From Ectothiorhodospiraceae bacterium (GTDB lineage: Bacteria; Pseudomonadota; Gammaproteobacteria; HK1): 64,000 nt of DNA. Position 1 is the stretch's first letter, and every line of letters starts with the position of its first letter. The notes beneath the pieces are model-generated. The model was given only the letters and a program-made list of their open reading frames with translations, had not been told where the DNA came from and searched no databases. Below are positions 25,035 through 33,729 of this stretch, piece by piece. The stretch covers positions 1-64,000 of the forward strand of contig JACKNM010000007.1 in the NCBI GenBank assembly GCA_024234875.1. The letters are read 5' to 3'. The position numbers and the translations under genes were made by a program.

Positions 25035-25814
25035 TCAGAACGCCGCCTGGTGCAGCCCGCCGTCCATGAGCAGGTTCTGGCCGGTGATGTAGCCGGCCTG
25101 GGCGCTGCAGAGGAACGCGCAGGCTTCCCCGAACTCCTCCGGGGTGCCGATCCGCCGGGCCGGAACCTGCTCCTCGCGTCGCGCGCGCATGTCGCGCTCG
25201 GAGATGCCGAGGGTGGCGGCGTTGGCGGTCACCCCGCTGCGGAATCGGTCGGTGTCGATGAATCCGGGCAGGAGGTTGTTGATGGTCACGTTGGCGTGGG
25301 CGACCGAGCGCGCGACGCCGGCGAGAAAGGCGGTGAGCCCGGCGCGGGCGCCGGAGGACAGGTCGAGCCCGAGCACCGGCATCTTCACCGACACGCTGGT
25401 GATGTTGACGATGCGCCCGAACCCGCGCTCGGCCATGCCGTCGACAGTGCGCTGGATCAGCTCGATCGGCGTGACCATGTTGGCGGTGACCCCGGCGAGC
25501 ATCGCCGCGCGGTCGATCTCGCGGAAGTCCCGGTAGGGCGGGCCGCCGGCGTTGGTGATCAGGATGTCCGGCGCCGGGCATGCCTCGAGCAGGCGGTCCT
25601 GACCCTCGTGGGTGGTGACGTCACCGGCTACCGGGATCACTCGGGCTCCGGTCTCGCGCGCGATGGTATCGGCGGTGGCGGCGAGTCGGGTCGGGTCGAT
25701 GCCGTTGACCACCACCGTGCAGCCGGCGCGGGCGAGCGAGGTCGCGCAGGCGCGGCCGAGTCCACGACTCGAGCCGCACACGATGGCGGTGCGGCCGTTG
25801 ATTCCGAGATCCAT
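25035..25814 (-). CDS. SDR-family protein without the YxxxK catalytic pair
   Basis: A 259-residue Rossmann protein. CGSSRGLGRA binds the cofactor, LITNAGG is the NNAG-like motif and NITSVSV holds the Ser. Where the catalytic YxxxK should be, the sequence is GLDLSSGARAGLTAF, so Tyr and Lys are absent; a FabG-like SDR subgroup with this alteration is known. It may bind NAD(P)H and catalyse a different reaction, or none. GGAGAG precedes the ATG at 25814. It lies 31 bases upstream of the ArsR gene on the same strand and is probably co-transcribed with it. Confidence 0.75.
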   Translation of the reverse strand: MDLGINGRTAIVCGSSRGLGRACATSLARAGCTVVVNGIDPTRLAATADTIARETGARVIPVAGDVTTHEGQDRLLEACPAPDILITNAGGPPYRDFREIDRAAMLAGVTANMVTPIELIQRTVDGMAERGFGRIVNITSVSVKMPVLGLDLSSGARAGLTAFLAGVARSVAHANVTINNLLPGFIDTDRFRSGVTANAATLGISERDMRARREEQVPARRIGTPEEFGEACAFLCSAQAGYITGQNLLMDGGLHQAAF

Positions 25815-25861
25815 GACCGGCTCTCCGTACGAGGGGCCGGCATTGTATCGCCCGTCGCGGC

Positions 25862-26065
25862 TCAGTCGAACGCCACCCCCGGCCGGACCCCGAGCGACTT
25901 CAGGATGCGCGCCAACGGGCAGAACCCGGTGAAGGCGGCCTGCAGCATGTTGGCAGCGACGAAAGCGTTCAGCCACAGCCAGGCCGGATGGTGGAAGTGA
26001 GACAGCGCGAGGCTCAGCAGGAGCATCGTGCCGGCGAAGGCGAGGACGACTCGGTCGATCGACAT
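25862..26065 (-). CDS. DUF2892 (YgaP-like) small membrane protein
   Basis: A 67-residue protein with two transmembrane segments, VVLAFAGTMLLLSLALS and WLWLNAFVAANMLQAAF, joined by a His-rich turn, and the family motif GFCPLARILKSLGV at the C-terminus. DUF2892 domains occur fused to rhodaneses (YgaP) and in sulfide-responsive operons regulated by BigR-type proteins, so location next to the two-cysteine ArsR regulator is consistent with a role in sulfur handling at the membrane. GGAGG lies upstream of the ATG at 26065. It is the first minus-strand gene after a 253-base divergent promoter region. Confidence 0.8.
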   Translation of the reverse strand: MSIDRVVLAFAGTMLLLSLALSHFHHPAWLWLNAFVAANMLQAAFTGFCPLARILKSLGVRPGVAFD

Positions 26066-26321
26066 GGGCGGGACCTCCGGTGGGGCTGGGCGCCAGGGCC
26101 GCGCGCCAGAGCAGCGCGCTCCGGCGCATGGCATCGCGAATGGCGCATTGGAGATCGAGCGGGCGCCGAAGTCAGTGACTCGGTGACCGTGCAACCGTGG
26201 CGGTGCCGCTGTCCGGCCCGCTTCGGAGTACCATCCATCGCGGCGCACGTGGCTTTCCGGCGCTCGGCCGGGCTCACGACCGCGCGCGTCGGCCCGTCCT
26301 TCAACCCCAGGAGCACCCTTG

Positions 26322-27311
26322 ATGCCCGTCAGTGTCGGTCTGTTCGACGTCTCCGCCAAACGACTTCGCGAGCGCATCGACGCGCTCGGCCTGGACATCG
26401 TCCTGCGGCCCTTCGATGCCGAGGGTCGATTCGAGATCGACGGGCGCAAGGTGTCGCCGGCGGAGGTCGAGCTCGACTACCTGTGGCTCGCGCCGGATCT
26501 CGCCGGCGGGACGGTCGGGAATCTGCCGTTCGAGGTGGCGCTCGCCTGCAAGCGGATCGACGTGCTGCAGACCTTCAACGCCGGCCTCGACAACCCCGCC
26601 TACCGCCGGCTGGCCGAGAAGGGGGTGCGCATCTGCAACAGCAGCGCGCAGTCGGTCGCCATCGCCGAGTACGTGATGGCGAGCGTGCTGGCGGTGTTCC
26701 ACCCGCTGGAGGAGCGCCGCGCGGCGCAGGCGCGGCGCGAGTGGAAGAAGACCCCGTTCCGCGAGATCGCCGGCACGCGATGGCTGGTGGTCGGCTTCGG
26801 CCCGATCGGGCGCGAGGTGGCGACGCGCGCGCGGGCGTTCGGGGCCACCATCGACGTCGTGCGGCGCTCGCCGCGGGCGCCGGACTTCGTCGACGAGGTG
26901 GGCACGATGGCCGACATCGGACGCTTCGCGGCCCGCGCCGACGTCGTCGTCTTCGCCTGCGCGCTCAACGCACAGACGCGGAAGTTCGCGGACGAGTCGT
27001 TCTTCGCCACCGTGAAACCGGGTGCGGTGCTGGTGAACATCGCCCGCGGCGCACTGGTCGACGACGCGGCACTGGTCGGCGCGCTGGACGCCGGCCGCCT
27101 GTCGTGCGCGGTGCTCGACGTGTTCGATCCCGAGCCGTTGCCGGTCGATAGCCCGCTCTGGGCGCATCCTGGGGTGCGCGTCACCGCGCACACGTCGTTC
27201 GGTGGCAGCGGCACTCGCGGTCGTTGGGACGAGCTGTTCTTCGACAACCTCCCGCGCTACGTGCGCGGCGAGCCGCTCGCCAACGAGGTCGACCCGGCAG
27301 ACATCGTCTGA
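26322..27311 (+). CDS. D-2-hydroxyacid dehydrogenase family protein
   Basis: A 329-residue NAD(P)-dependent dehydrogenase. VVGFGPIGREVATRARAFG is the nucleotide-binding motif; the catalytic Arg, Glu and His are in NIARGALVDD, LDVFDPEPL and TAHTSFGG. It interconverts a 2-keto acid and a D-2-hydroxy acid, with glyoxylate or hydroxypyruvate as common substrates. The ATG at 26322 has AGGAG eight bases upstream. It is divergent from the DUF2892 gene and followed after 23 bases by the CocE-type hydrolase, which may be co-transcribed. Confidence 0.85.
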   Translation: MPVSVGLFDVSAKRLRERIDALGLDIVLRPFDAEGRFEIDGRKVSPAEVELDYLWLAPDLAGGTVGNLPFEVALACKRIDVLQTFNAGLDNPAYRRLAEKGVRICNSSAQSVAIAEYVMASVLAVFHPLEERRAAQARREWKKTPFREIAGTRWLVVGFGPIGREVATRARAFGATIDVVRRSPRAPDFVDEVGTMADIGRFAARADVVVFACALNAQTRKFADESFFATVKPGAVLVNIARGALVDDAALVGALDAGRLSCAVLDVFDPEPLPVDSPLWAHPGVRVTAHTSFGGSGTRGRWDELFFDNLPRYVRGEPLANEVDPADIV

Positions 27312-27334
27312 GCCCACGGTCTCTCCACTGCGGC

Positions 27335-29110
27335 ATGGGTGCGGTGTCGGTCGAGACCGGGGTCGCGGTGCCGATGCGCGACGGCACCGTCCTGCGCGCG
27401 ATCGTGCGCCGTCCGGCGTCCCCGGGTCGCCATCCGGTGTTGGTCATGCGCACCCCGTACGGCGCGGCGCGCGCGGCGGAGCTCCATCCGCTCGCGCGCC
27501 GCGGCCCCGCGCGCGGCTACGCGGTGGTGATCCAGGACGTACGAGGACGACACGCCTCGGACGGCGAGTTCGACCCCTATCGTCAGGAGGGCCGGGACGG
27601 CCGCGACACCATCGAGTGGGCGGCCGAGCAGCCGTGGTCGAGCGGTGCGGTCGGCACCTTCGGGCTGTCCTACCCGGGTGCGGCGCAATGGCTCGCCGCG
27701 GTCGAGGCCCCGCCATCGCTGCGGGCCATGATTCCGGCCATGACCTACGCGCGACCCGACCATTTCTGGTACGCGGGCGGGCTGCCGGACCTGTCGTGGG
27801 TGTCGTGGATCTGGCTGCACATCGCGCCGGAGACACGCCGCCGGCGCGGGCTCCCCGGTCCCCGTACCTACGAGGAGGCCGTCGCGAGCTGGCCGACCGA
27901 GCGTGCGCGCCTGCTCGCCGGCATCCCCGACCGCATCGCTCCCGATCTCGCCGAGATCGCACCGTGGTTCGTCGAGTGGATGCGACATCCTCCGCACGAT
28001 CCGTGGTGGGCCTGGGCCGACCTGCGCGGTCGCTACCGCCAGGTGCGAGCGGCGGTGCTCAACGTGAGCGGCTGGTACGACGACTACTACGGACCCGAGG
28101 GCGCGGTCACCAATCACCTCGGCCTGGTCGCGGCGCGCAGCGGCGAGACCGATCCGCGCTCGAGCCTGCTCCTCGGCCCCTGGATCCACGGCTTCTCGCG
28201 CATCGGGGAGCCGAACGGGTCGATTCGGGCCGGCGAGCGCAGCTTCGGCCCCGCCGCGCGGATGGACGTGGAGACCGAGAGCCTGCGCTTCATGGATCGG
28301 CATCTGCGCGACGACGATGCCGCGGCGCGACCGGCGCCGGTGCGGGCCTTCGTGATGGGGCGCAACCGCTGGTGGCGAGGACAGTCCTGGCCGCCGGCCT
28401 CGGCCGTCGCGCGCTCGCTCTACCTCGGCCCGGGCGACATCGCGGGCGGAACGCTCACGTCGTTCCCGCCGGACCAGCCCGCCCGCCTCACCCTGACCCA
28501 CGACCCCGCCCGACCGCTGCACGATCGCCACGACGCCGCCCCGGGGGCGCACGATTACCGGGACCTCGGTGGCGGGGTCGACAGCCTCGCGTTCGACTCG
28601 CCGCCGCTCGCCGAGCCGCTCGACGTCCTCGGTCAGGTGCAGGCGGAGGTCTGGGTCGCGGCCGATGCACCGACGCTCGACGTGTGGGTCCGCGTCCTCG
28701 ACGTGGCGCCCGACGGCACCGCCTGGAACCTGGCGAGCCCGGGCGGGGACGTGGTGCGGATCGATCTCGAGGGACGGCCGCGGGGCGTGCCCGTCCGGGC
28801 GCGGGTCGACGGCATCCTCACCGGCAACCGCTTCGACGTCGGGCATCGAGTCCGGGTGGTGGTGATGGCGAGCTTCCTGCCGCACTTCGCGCCGGCCCGC
28901 ACCGGTGCGCGCGGCGGCGAGGCGCGACCGATCGGAATGGACGTCGTGCTCGGCGTCGACACACCGTCACGCATCGTGCTGCCGGTCCTGCGCGCGGCCG
29001 GCTCCCGGAGCCGGGGTGGCGCGGGCGCCGGGCGTCTCAGCCGTGACCGCGCTGACGCTCGGCCAACGCCGTGGCCCGCGCGCGAGCGGTCGCGATCTCC
29101 TCGGGGGTGA
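27335..29110 (+). CDS. CocE/NonD-family serine hydrolase
   Basis: A 591-residue alpha/beta hydrolase of the X-Pro dipeptidyl-peptidase/cocaine esterase family. The nucleophile Ser is in GTFGLSYPGA (GxSYxG), the acid probably in SGWYDDYYG and the His in LGPWIHGF; a C-terminal jelly-roll domain (PLDVLGQVQAEVWVAAD) follows. It hydrolyses esters or amides; substrate unknown. No strong ribosome binding site precedes the ATG at 27335. The last 35 residues are Arg/Ser-rich and low in complexity and run 74 bases into the convergent protease gene, which suggests the ancestral stop codon was lost or that the true end is unusual. Confidence 0.78.
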   Translation: MGAVSVETGVAVPMRDGTVLRAIVRRPASPGRHPVLVMRTPYGAARAAELHPLARRGPARGYAVVIQDVRGRHASDGEFDPYRQEGRDGRDTIEWAAEQPWSSGAVGTFGLSYPGAAQWLAAVEAPPSLRAMIPAMTYARPDHFWYAGGLPDLSWVSWIWLHIAPETRRRRGLPGPRTYEEAVASWPTERARLLAGIPDRIAPDLAEIAPWFVEWMRHPPHDPWWAWADLRGRYRQVRAAVLNVSGWYDDYYGPEGAVTNHLGLVAARSGETDPRSSLLLGPWIHGFSRIGEPNGSIRAGERSFGPAARMDVETESLRFMDRHLRDDDAAARPAPVRAFVMGRNRWWRGQSWPPASAVARSLYLGPGDIAGGTLTSFPPDQPARLTLTHDPARPLHDRHDAAPGAHDYRDLGGGVDSLAFDSPPLAEPLDVLGQVQAEVWVAADAPTLDVWVRVLDVAPDGTAWNLASPGGDVVRIDLEGRPRGVPVRARVDGILTGNRFDVGHRVRVVVMASFLPHFAPARTGARGGEARPIGMDVVLGVDTPSRIVLPVLRAAGSRSRGGAGAGRLSRDRADARPTPWPARERSRSPRG

Positions 29111-29813
29111 GTCGGTAGCCCGGTTTCCGCCCTCCCATCAGGCGGCCGAGCTCGGTCTGCCGGCGCCTGTCGGGATGGTCCAGACCGAGCACGTGGCCGA
29201 GCTCGTGGGCGAGGGTGCGACCGAGCGAGCCGCGCGTGAACGGTCGCGCCTCGGTGAGCGGGAAGCGCCGTGGCGGCGTGCCCGATGGCTGCCCCTTGTC
29301 GCTCCACTGCGTGACCAGGACGCGTTCCGCTCGCCGTGCCGCGACCCCTTGCGAGCGCTCGCCGAGGTACGGGACGAGGTAGACGTCGATGCAGTCGCGC
29401 CGCTCCGCGCCGAGGTCCAGCAGGCGCCTGTACATCGACACCCGCTCCGGATTCGAGTGCCCGTCGTCGTCACGGGTCGCCGCCAGGATGCCCGCGATCA
29501 GATCCGCAGCATCCGGCGGGTTGGCGAGGGCGGCGTCACCGACGCTGGTCAACCGGAATCGAATCCCGGCGTCGGCCCAGATGCGGTTGACCTCTGGGAG
29601 CAGGCCCTCGCCGACCTGGGCGTTCGAGATCCAGGCGCTCAAGGTGACCCCGCGCTTGTGGAACTCCAGGCCACGCACGACGTGCACGCAGAGCCCGAGC
29701 TCGATGGTCGCGGCGGCGTTCGCGAGTGGCGCGAGGAGCAGGCTCGCCGCGAGCATCAACGGTGCGATCCGGGCGGGAAGGGACGCGAGCGGTCGGTACG
29801 TCGGGTGTGGCAT
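29037..29813 (-). CDS. Exported metzincin-type zinc metalloprotease
   Basis: A 258-residue protein with a signal peptide (IAPLMLAASLLLAPLANAAA) and the extended zinc motif AHELGHVLGLDH (HExxHxxGxxH) of metzincins; the Met of RLMGGRK downstream can serve as the Met-turn. A Cys pair (GLCVHVV, RRDCIDV) may stabilise the fold. It is predicted to act in the periplasm or outside the cell. The start at ATG 29813 is tentative: a GTG at 29834 is in frame and neither has a convincing ribosome binding site. The gene overlaps the 3' end of the CocE-type gene by 74 bases. Confidence 0.78.
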   Translation of the reverse strand: MPHPTYRPLASLPARIAPLMLAASLLLAPLANAAATIELGLCVHVVRGLEFHKRGVTLSAWISNAQVGEGLLPEVNRIWADAGIRFRLTSVGDAALANPPDAADLIAGILAATRDDDGHSNPERVSMYRRLLDLGAERRDCIDVYLVPYLGERSQGVAARRAERVLVTQWSDKGQPSGTPPRRFPLTEARPFTRGSLGRTLAHELGHVLGLDHPDRRRQTELGRLMGGRKPGYRLTPEEIATARARATALAERQRGHG

Positions 29814-29976
29814 GTCGCGGGTATCGGAGCGCACCGCCTGAGTCTTGAGCGGGTGCGGTGATCACGGGCGCCATCATCGACCGCCGTGACCTGGATCAGC
29901 GCCGCGAGGGTGCGTCTGCCGCGAGGATCGTGGCCACCGAGGAGCCGGTCGGCCAGCGGCCAGGAGTGGAATCGCC

Positions 29977-30522
29977 ATGCAATTACCCCTCGAGATCACC
30001 TTTCGTGGCATGGACGCATCCCCCGCCATCGAGGCGCGTGTCCGCAAGGAGGCGGCCAGGCTCGATCGCTTCTCCGATCAGATCATGCGCTGCCACGTGG
30101 TGGTGGAGGCCGGGCACCGACGTCACCACAAGGGCAACCTCTACGGTGTGAAGATCGACGTCACCGTGCCGGGTACCGAGCTGGTCGTCACACGCAACCC
30201 CGACGCCCACCAGGCGCACCAGGACGCGCACGTCAGCGTGCACGATGCGTTCGATGCGATGCGCCGCCAGCTCGAGGACTACGCGCGCAAGCGCCGTGGC
30301 GACGTCAAGCACCACGAATCCCCGCCCCTCGGTCGGGTCAAGGCGCTCTTCCCCGAGCGTGACTACGGCCTCATCGAGTCGGACGACGGCCGCGAGATCT
30401 ACTTCCACCGCAACAGCGTGGTGCAGACGCGCTACGAGGATCTCGCCGTCGGCACCACGGTGCAGTGGGTGGAGGAGGCGGGCGAGAACGGTCCCCAGGC
30501 GAGCACGGTGCGCCGCGCCTGA
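29977..30522 (+). CDS. Ribosome hibernation factor fused to a cold-shock domain
   Basis: Residues 1 to about 105 form an HPF/RaiA-type domain (LEITFRGMDASPAIEARVRKEA... RNPDAHQAHQDAHVSVHDAF), which binds the ribosomal A/P sites and silences translation in stationary phase. Residues 117-181 are a cold-shock domain (GRVKALFPERDYGLIESDD, EIYFHRNSVV), which binds single-stranded nucleic acid. The combination replaces the dimerisation domain of long HPF. The start ATG at 29977 has AGGAG upstream. It stands alone, 35 bases from the stop of the convergent flavoprotein gene. Confidence 0.85.
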   Translation: MQLPLEITFRGMDASPAIEARVRKEAARLDRFSDQIMRCHVVVEAGHRRHHKGNLYGVKIDVTVPGTELVVTRNPDAHQAHQDAHVSVHDAFDAMRRQLEDYARKRRGDVKHHESPPLGRVKALFPERDYGLIESDDGREIYFHRNSVVQTRYEDLAVGTTVQWVEEAGENGPQASTVRRA

Positions 30523-30557
30523 GCCGACCGCGCTCGCCGCACCGCGGCGCGTCCCGC

Positions 30558-32252
30558 TCAGCCGGTGGAGCCGGCTGCGTGCACGCCCGCGAGATAGCCG
30601 AAGGTGAGCGCGGGGCCGAGGGTGATGCCGGGTCCGGGATAGCGCCCGCACATGATCGAGCGCATGTCGCCCCCGGCCGCATAGAGCCCGGGCACCGGGC
30701 GATCGCCGGCATCGAGCACTCTCGCATCGACGTCGGTGCGCAGGCCCGCCACCGTGCCGAGGTCGCTCGGTACCAGACGGATGGCGTAGTACGGCGCGAT
30801 CTCCAGTGGGGCGAGGCAGGGGTTGGGGCCGACGTCGCCGTCGCCGAGGTAGCGCGAGTAGACGTCGGCGCCGCGGGCGAATCGGCGATCGACGCCGGTG
30901 CGGGCGTCGGCGTTGAACTCCGTCACCGTGGCCTCGAGGCCGCTGCCGTCGATTCCCAGTCGCGTGGCGAGGGCCCCGAGGCCCGGCGCCTCGATCAGGT
31001 AGCCGGCCTCGAGGTAGGGACGCAGGTTGGTGGTGAAGGGGCGGATCGCGCCGAGGCCGTAGCGCCACAGGAAGGTGCGGTCGCAGATCATGCAGGCCGG
31101 AATCGTCGGCGCGCGGGCGTGGGCGTCCAGCATCGCCTGCACGAAGCGGTGGTAGGACACTGCCTCGTTGGTGAACCGCCGGCCGGCGGCATCGACCACG
31201 ATCGAGCCGGGCTTGCCGCGGTCGGTCACGGTGTGGGGATAGGTCACCACCGCGCCGTCGCGGCGCCGGTAGACCGAGGCCGGCGTCCAGTACGCGTTGT
31301 CGGAGTTGTGGTCGTCGATCACCGCGCCGGCCGCGACCCCGAGTCGGAGCCCGTCGCCGGTGCTGCCGGGGCCGAAGGGGCTCTCCGTCGCCACCTCGGC
31401 CGGCAGATAGCGCCGGCGAAGCTCGGGGTCGTGCGAGAACCCGCCGGTCGCGAGCACCACCCCGCGGGTGGCACGGACACGCCGCGGTCCATCGCCACCG
31501 TCGATGACGGCGCCGTCGATGCGTCCGCCGGCGGCGGTCAGCTCGCGGACGTCGGTGGCGGTGAGAATCGGCACGCCGCGGTCGACGAGCGACTTCAGGA
31601 GCCGGCCGGCGAGCGCGTTGCCGAGGACCAGGCGAGTCCCGCGCGGGTGACGTAGCCGCTGCAGGCCATAGCTCCCCACCAGGCGGGCGGCGCGTGCGAA
31701 CGAGCGCGGCGACCGGGTCGCACGGCGCAGGTGGGGGATGTCCTCGCGCGCCACCATCATGCCGCCGAAGAGGGTGAATGCCTCCATCGGCGGGCGCAGC
31801 CGCGCGAAGTGCGAGCCGAGCGTCGCACCGTCGAAGGGCTCGGGCTCGAGCACCCGGCGACCGCGGCTGAAGCCTTCCAGATCGGGGTAGTAGTCCGGGT
31901 AGAAGGCGAGTGGGCGGAGCCGAACCGCGGTGTGTCGGGCGAGGTAGGCGACGGCGCGCGGGCCGGCGTCGAGGAACCGCTCGCGCATGACGCGGCCGTC
32001 GTCGGTGCGTATCACCGCGTCGAGATACCGGCGAGCGTCGGCCACGCTGTCCGGCGGGTCGCTGGCGGCGAGGAGGTCGTCGCACGGAATCCACACCATG
32101 CCGCCGGAGATCGCGGTGGTGCCGCCGATGAGGTCGGTCTTCTCGACGACCATCACCCGCAGACCGTGGGCCGCGGCCACCGCCGCGGCGGTCATCCCGG
32201 CGGCGCCGCTGCCGACGACCAGCAGGTCGGTCTCGATGTCGCTCGCCACCAT
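30558..32252 (-). CDS. FAD-binding dehydrogenase (3-ketosteroid-delta1-dehydrogenase-like)
   Basis: A 564-residue flavoprotein of the succinate dehydrogenase/fumarate reductase superfamily. VVGSGAAGMTAAAVAAAHG binds FAD, GGTTAISGGMVWIP and VVLATGGFSHD follow, and LYAAGGDMRS and CGRYPGPGITLGPALTFG close the flavin site. The P-G-P-G-I-T-L-G stretch resembles 3-ketosteroid-delta1-dehydrogenases and related enoate reductases. It would oxidise or reduce a ring or enone substrate; which one cannot be told. The ATG at 32252 follows GAGGCGAG. A small conserved gene lies 78 bases upstream on the same strand. Confidence 0.8.
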   Translation of the reverse strand: MVASDIETDLLVVGSGAAGMTAAAVAAAHGLRVMVVEKTDLIGGTTAISGGMVWIPCDDLLAASDPPDSVADARRYLDAVIRTDDGRVMRERFLDAGPRAVAYLARHTAVRLRPLAFYPDYYPDLEGFSRGRRVLEPEPFDGATLGSHFARLRPPMEAFTLFGGMMVAREDIPHLRRATRSPRSFARAARLVGSYGLQRLRHPRGTRLVLGNALAGRLLKSLVDRGVPILTATDVRELTAAGGRIDGAVIDGGDGPRRVRATRGVVLATGGFSHDPELRRRYLPAEVATESPFGPGSTGDGLRLGVAAGAVIDDHNSDNAYWTPASVYRRRDGAVVTYPHTVTDRGKPGSIVVDAAGRRFTNEAVSYHRFVQAMLDAHARAPTIPACMICDRTFLWRYGLGAIRPFTTNLRPYLEAGYLIEAPGLGALATRLGIDGSGLEATVTEFNADARTGVDRRFARGADVYSRYLGDGDVGPNPCLAPLEIAPYYAIRLVPSDLGTVAGLRTDVDARVLDAGDRPVPGLYAAGGDMRSIMCGRYPGPGITLGPALTFGYLAGVHAAGSTG

Positions 32253-32330
32253 TGCTCGCCTCGAACGTCGACCGCGCGATCATCGACCGCCGGCGCCGGG
32301 CGAGGCAAGGTGAGGCCCGACCGGTGCCGC

Positions 32331-32645
32331 TCAGGTGTATGCGTTCGCCACCACGCGCTCGGCGAGGATGGTGTGCACGATGTCGGCCCACTCGTCCTCG
32401 AGCGACCCGACCCAGGGCGTGGTGCCGGCGCGCCAGTACCAGAGCTCGGCGTTGCCAGTGTCACCGGCCTTGCGGTGGAGGTAGGCGCGTACCCGCCGGC
32501 AGAGATGGCCGGTGTCGAACTCCGCCGCGGCGACGGCGGAATCGGTGCGGCCGTTCGCGTCGTACCACAGCGCCCGCAGCGCGACCTCGCAGTCCGGAGG
32601 GGGCGCGGGCTCGGCGAGGGAGCGGACGAAGGCGTCGAAGGTCAT
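32331..32645 (-). CDS. Conserved small hypothetical protein, 104 aa
   Basis: A soluble helical protein with the blocks ALRALWYDANGRTDSAVA, VRAYLHRKAGDTGNAELWYW and LEDEWADIVHTIL, a pattern seen in a widely distributed uncharacterised bacterial family in which a small repeat-like helix pair carries the YLHRKxGDxxNAxYWY signature. Function not known. GAGAGGA precedes the ATG at 32645, and the spacing to the dioxygenase gene (31 bases) suggests co-transcription with it and the flavoprotein. Confidence 0.65.
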   Translation of the reverse strand: MTFDAFVRSLAEPAPPPDCEVALRALWYDANGRTDSAVAAAEFDTGHLCRRVRAYLHRKAGDTGNAELWYWRAGTTPWVGSLEDEWADIVHTILAERVVANAYT

Positions 32646-32676
32646 GGCGAAATCCTCTCGCGCCGGGCGCTCGCGC

Positions 32677-33546
32677 TCAGGCGGCGCTCACGTCGTCGGC
32701 CGCGCCGAGGGCGTCGGACTCGATGGTGCAGCGGTGCATCAGACGGCGCGCCGGCCAGTAGTCGGCGACCGCGTAGTGCAGCGAGGTGCGGTTGTCCCAC
32801 AGCGCGACCGATCCGGCGCGCCAGCGGAAGCGACACTGGAACTCCGGCCGCGCACAGTGGCGGAACAACATCTCCAGCACCCCGCGACTCTCCTCCGCGT
32901 CCACGCCGACGATGTGGGTGGTGAAGCTCTCGGAGAGGTAGAGGCTCTTGCGTCCGGTCACCGGGTGGGCGCGCACCAGCGGGTGCTCGACCGGCGGATT
33001 CTGGCGGCGCATCGCGTCCATCCGCGCGTGGTTGTCGCCTTCCCAGCTGCGGGCCTTGGCCGGGCTGCCGTGCAGCTTCATGAAGTCGTTCACCGCGCGC
33101 TTGCTCTCGAGGTAGCGCTGCATCTCCGGCGAGAGCGCCGCGTAGGCCGCCTGCAGGCTGACGAAGATCGTGTCGCCGCCGCACGGGGGGCACTCCACCG
33201 CGCGCAGCATCGACGCGAACTCTGGTTGGCGGCGGAAGATCCCGTCGCTGTGGTAGTGGTTCACGTTCGGCGGTCGCGCCTCGTCGTTCTCGAGCACCGA
33301 CAGCTCCGGCGCGTCCTCGGCGACGCCGAACGCCGCGCGCTGGGCGATGCGCAGCGGGCCGAAGTTGCGCGCGAACGCCACGTGCTCGACCGGGGTCAGG
33401 TGCTGATCGCGAAAGAACAGCACGAGATGGTCGACCAGCGCCCGGTGGAGGGTGACCGCGGTGGTCGGGTCGAGCGGCCGCGTGAGGTCGACGCCGGTGA
33501 CCTCGGCGCCGACGACCGGTGAGAGCGGGGTGAAGGTCGGGGCCAT
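32677..33546 (-). CDS. TauD/TfdA-family Fe(II)/2-oxoglutarate dioxygenase
   Basis: A 289-residue dioxygenase. The iron ligands are the His and Asp of NHYHSDG and the distal His of NRTSLHYAV, and the Arg of RLMHRCTIESD binds 2-oxoglutarate. The N-terminus (VVGAEVTGVDLTRPLD) is typical of taurine dioxygenase relatives, which release sulfite from taurine or open aryl ethers. In a sulfur-oxidising organism an organosulfonate substrate is possible, but the family is broad. GGAGGAG precedes the ATG at 33546. It is divergent from the SDR-Tct-PrpD run with 183 bases between. Confidence 0.82.
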   Translation of the reverse strand: MAPTFTPLSPVVGAEVTGVDLTRPLDPTTAVTLHRALVDHLVLFFRDQHLTPVEHVAFARNFGPLRIAQRAAFGVAEDAPELSVLENDEARPPNVNHYHSDGIFRRQPEFASMLRAVECPPCGGDTIFVSLQAAYAALSPEMQRYLESKRAVNDFMKLHGSPAKARSWEGDNHARMDAMRRQNPPVEHPLVRAHPVTGRKSLYLSESFTTHIVGVDAEESRGVLEMLFRHCARPEFQCRFRWRAGSVALWDNRTSLHYAVADYWPARRLMHRCTIESDALGAADDVSAA

Positions 33547-33729
33547 CGAGCGATTCTCCTCCGCTGCGCGCGGCGCGACGGGGCCAAGCTTCCGACGCCG
33601 GGCGCCGGGCTGCAAGCGCGACTGGCGCCCGGCGCGCGGTTGACGGCCGGACCGGGGGCGGTTCGAATTCGGTGCCGGGCGCCGGCCGCATCCCCCGACG
33701 GGCGGGGGAGGGCGGCGCGAGGAACGAGC

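Noticed and set aside
26137..26151. CGAATGGCGCATTGG upstream of the DUF2892 gene as a third copy of the ArsR-site motif
   Set aside because: Only the ends agree with the 12-base core and the centre has a different length, so the match is too weak.
29983..32391. An 802-codon minus-strand frame and other long frames opposite the flavoprotein and HPF genes
   Set aside because: The translation is Arg/Pro/His-rich with no domains, typical of an out-of-frame shadow of the flavoprotein gene.
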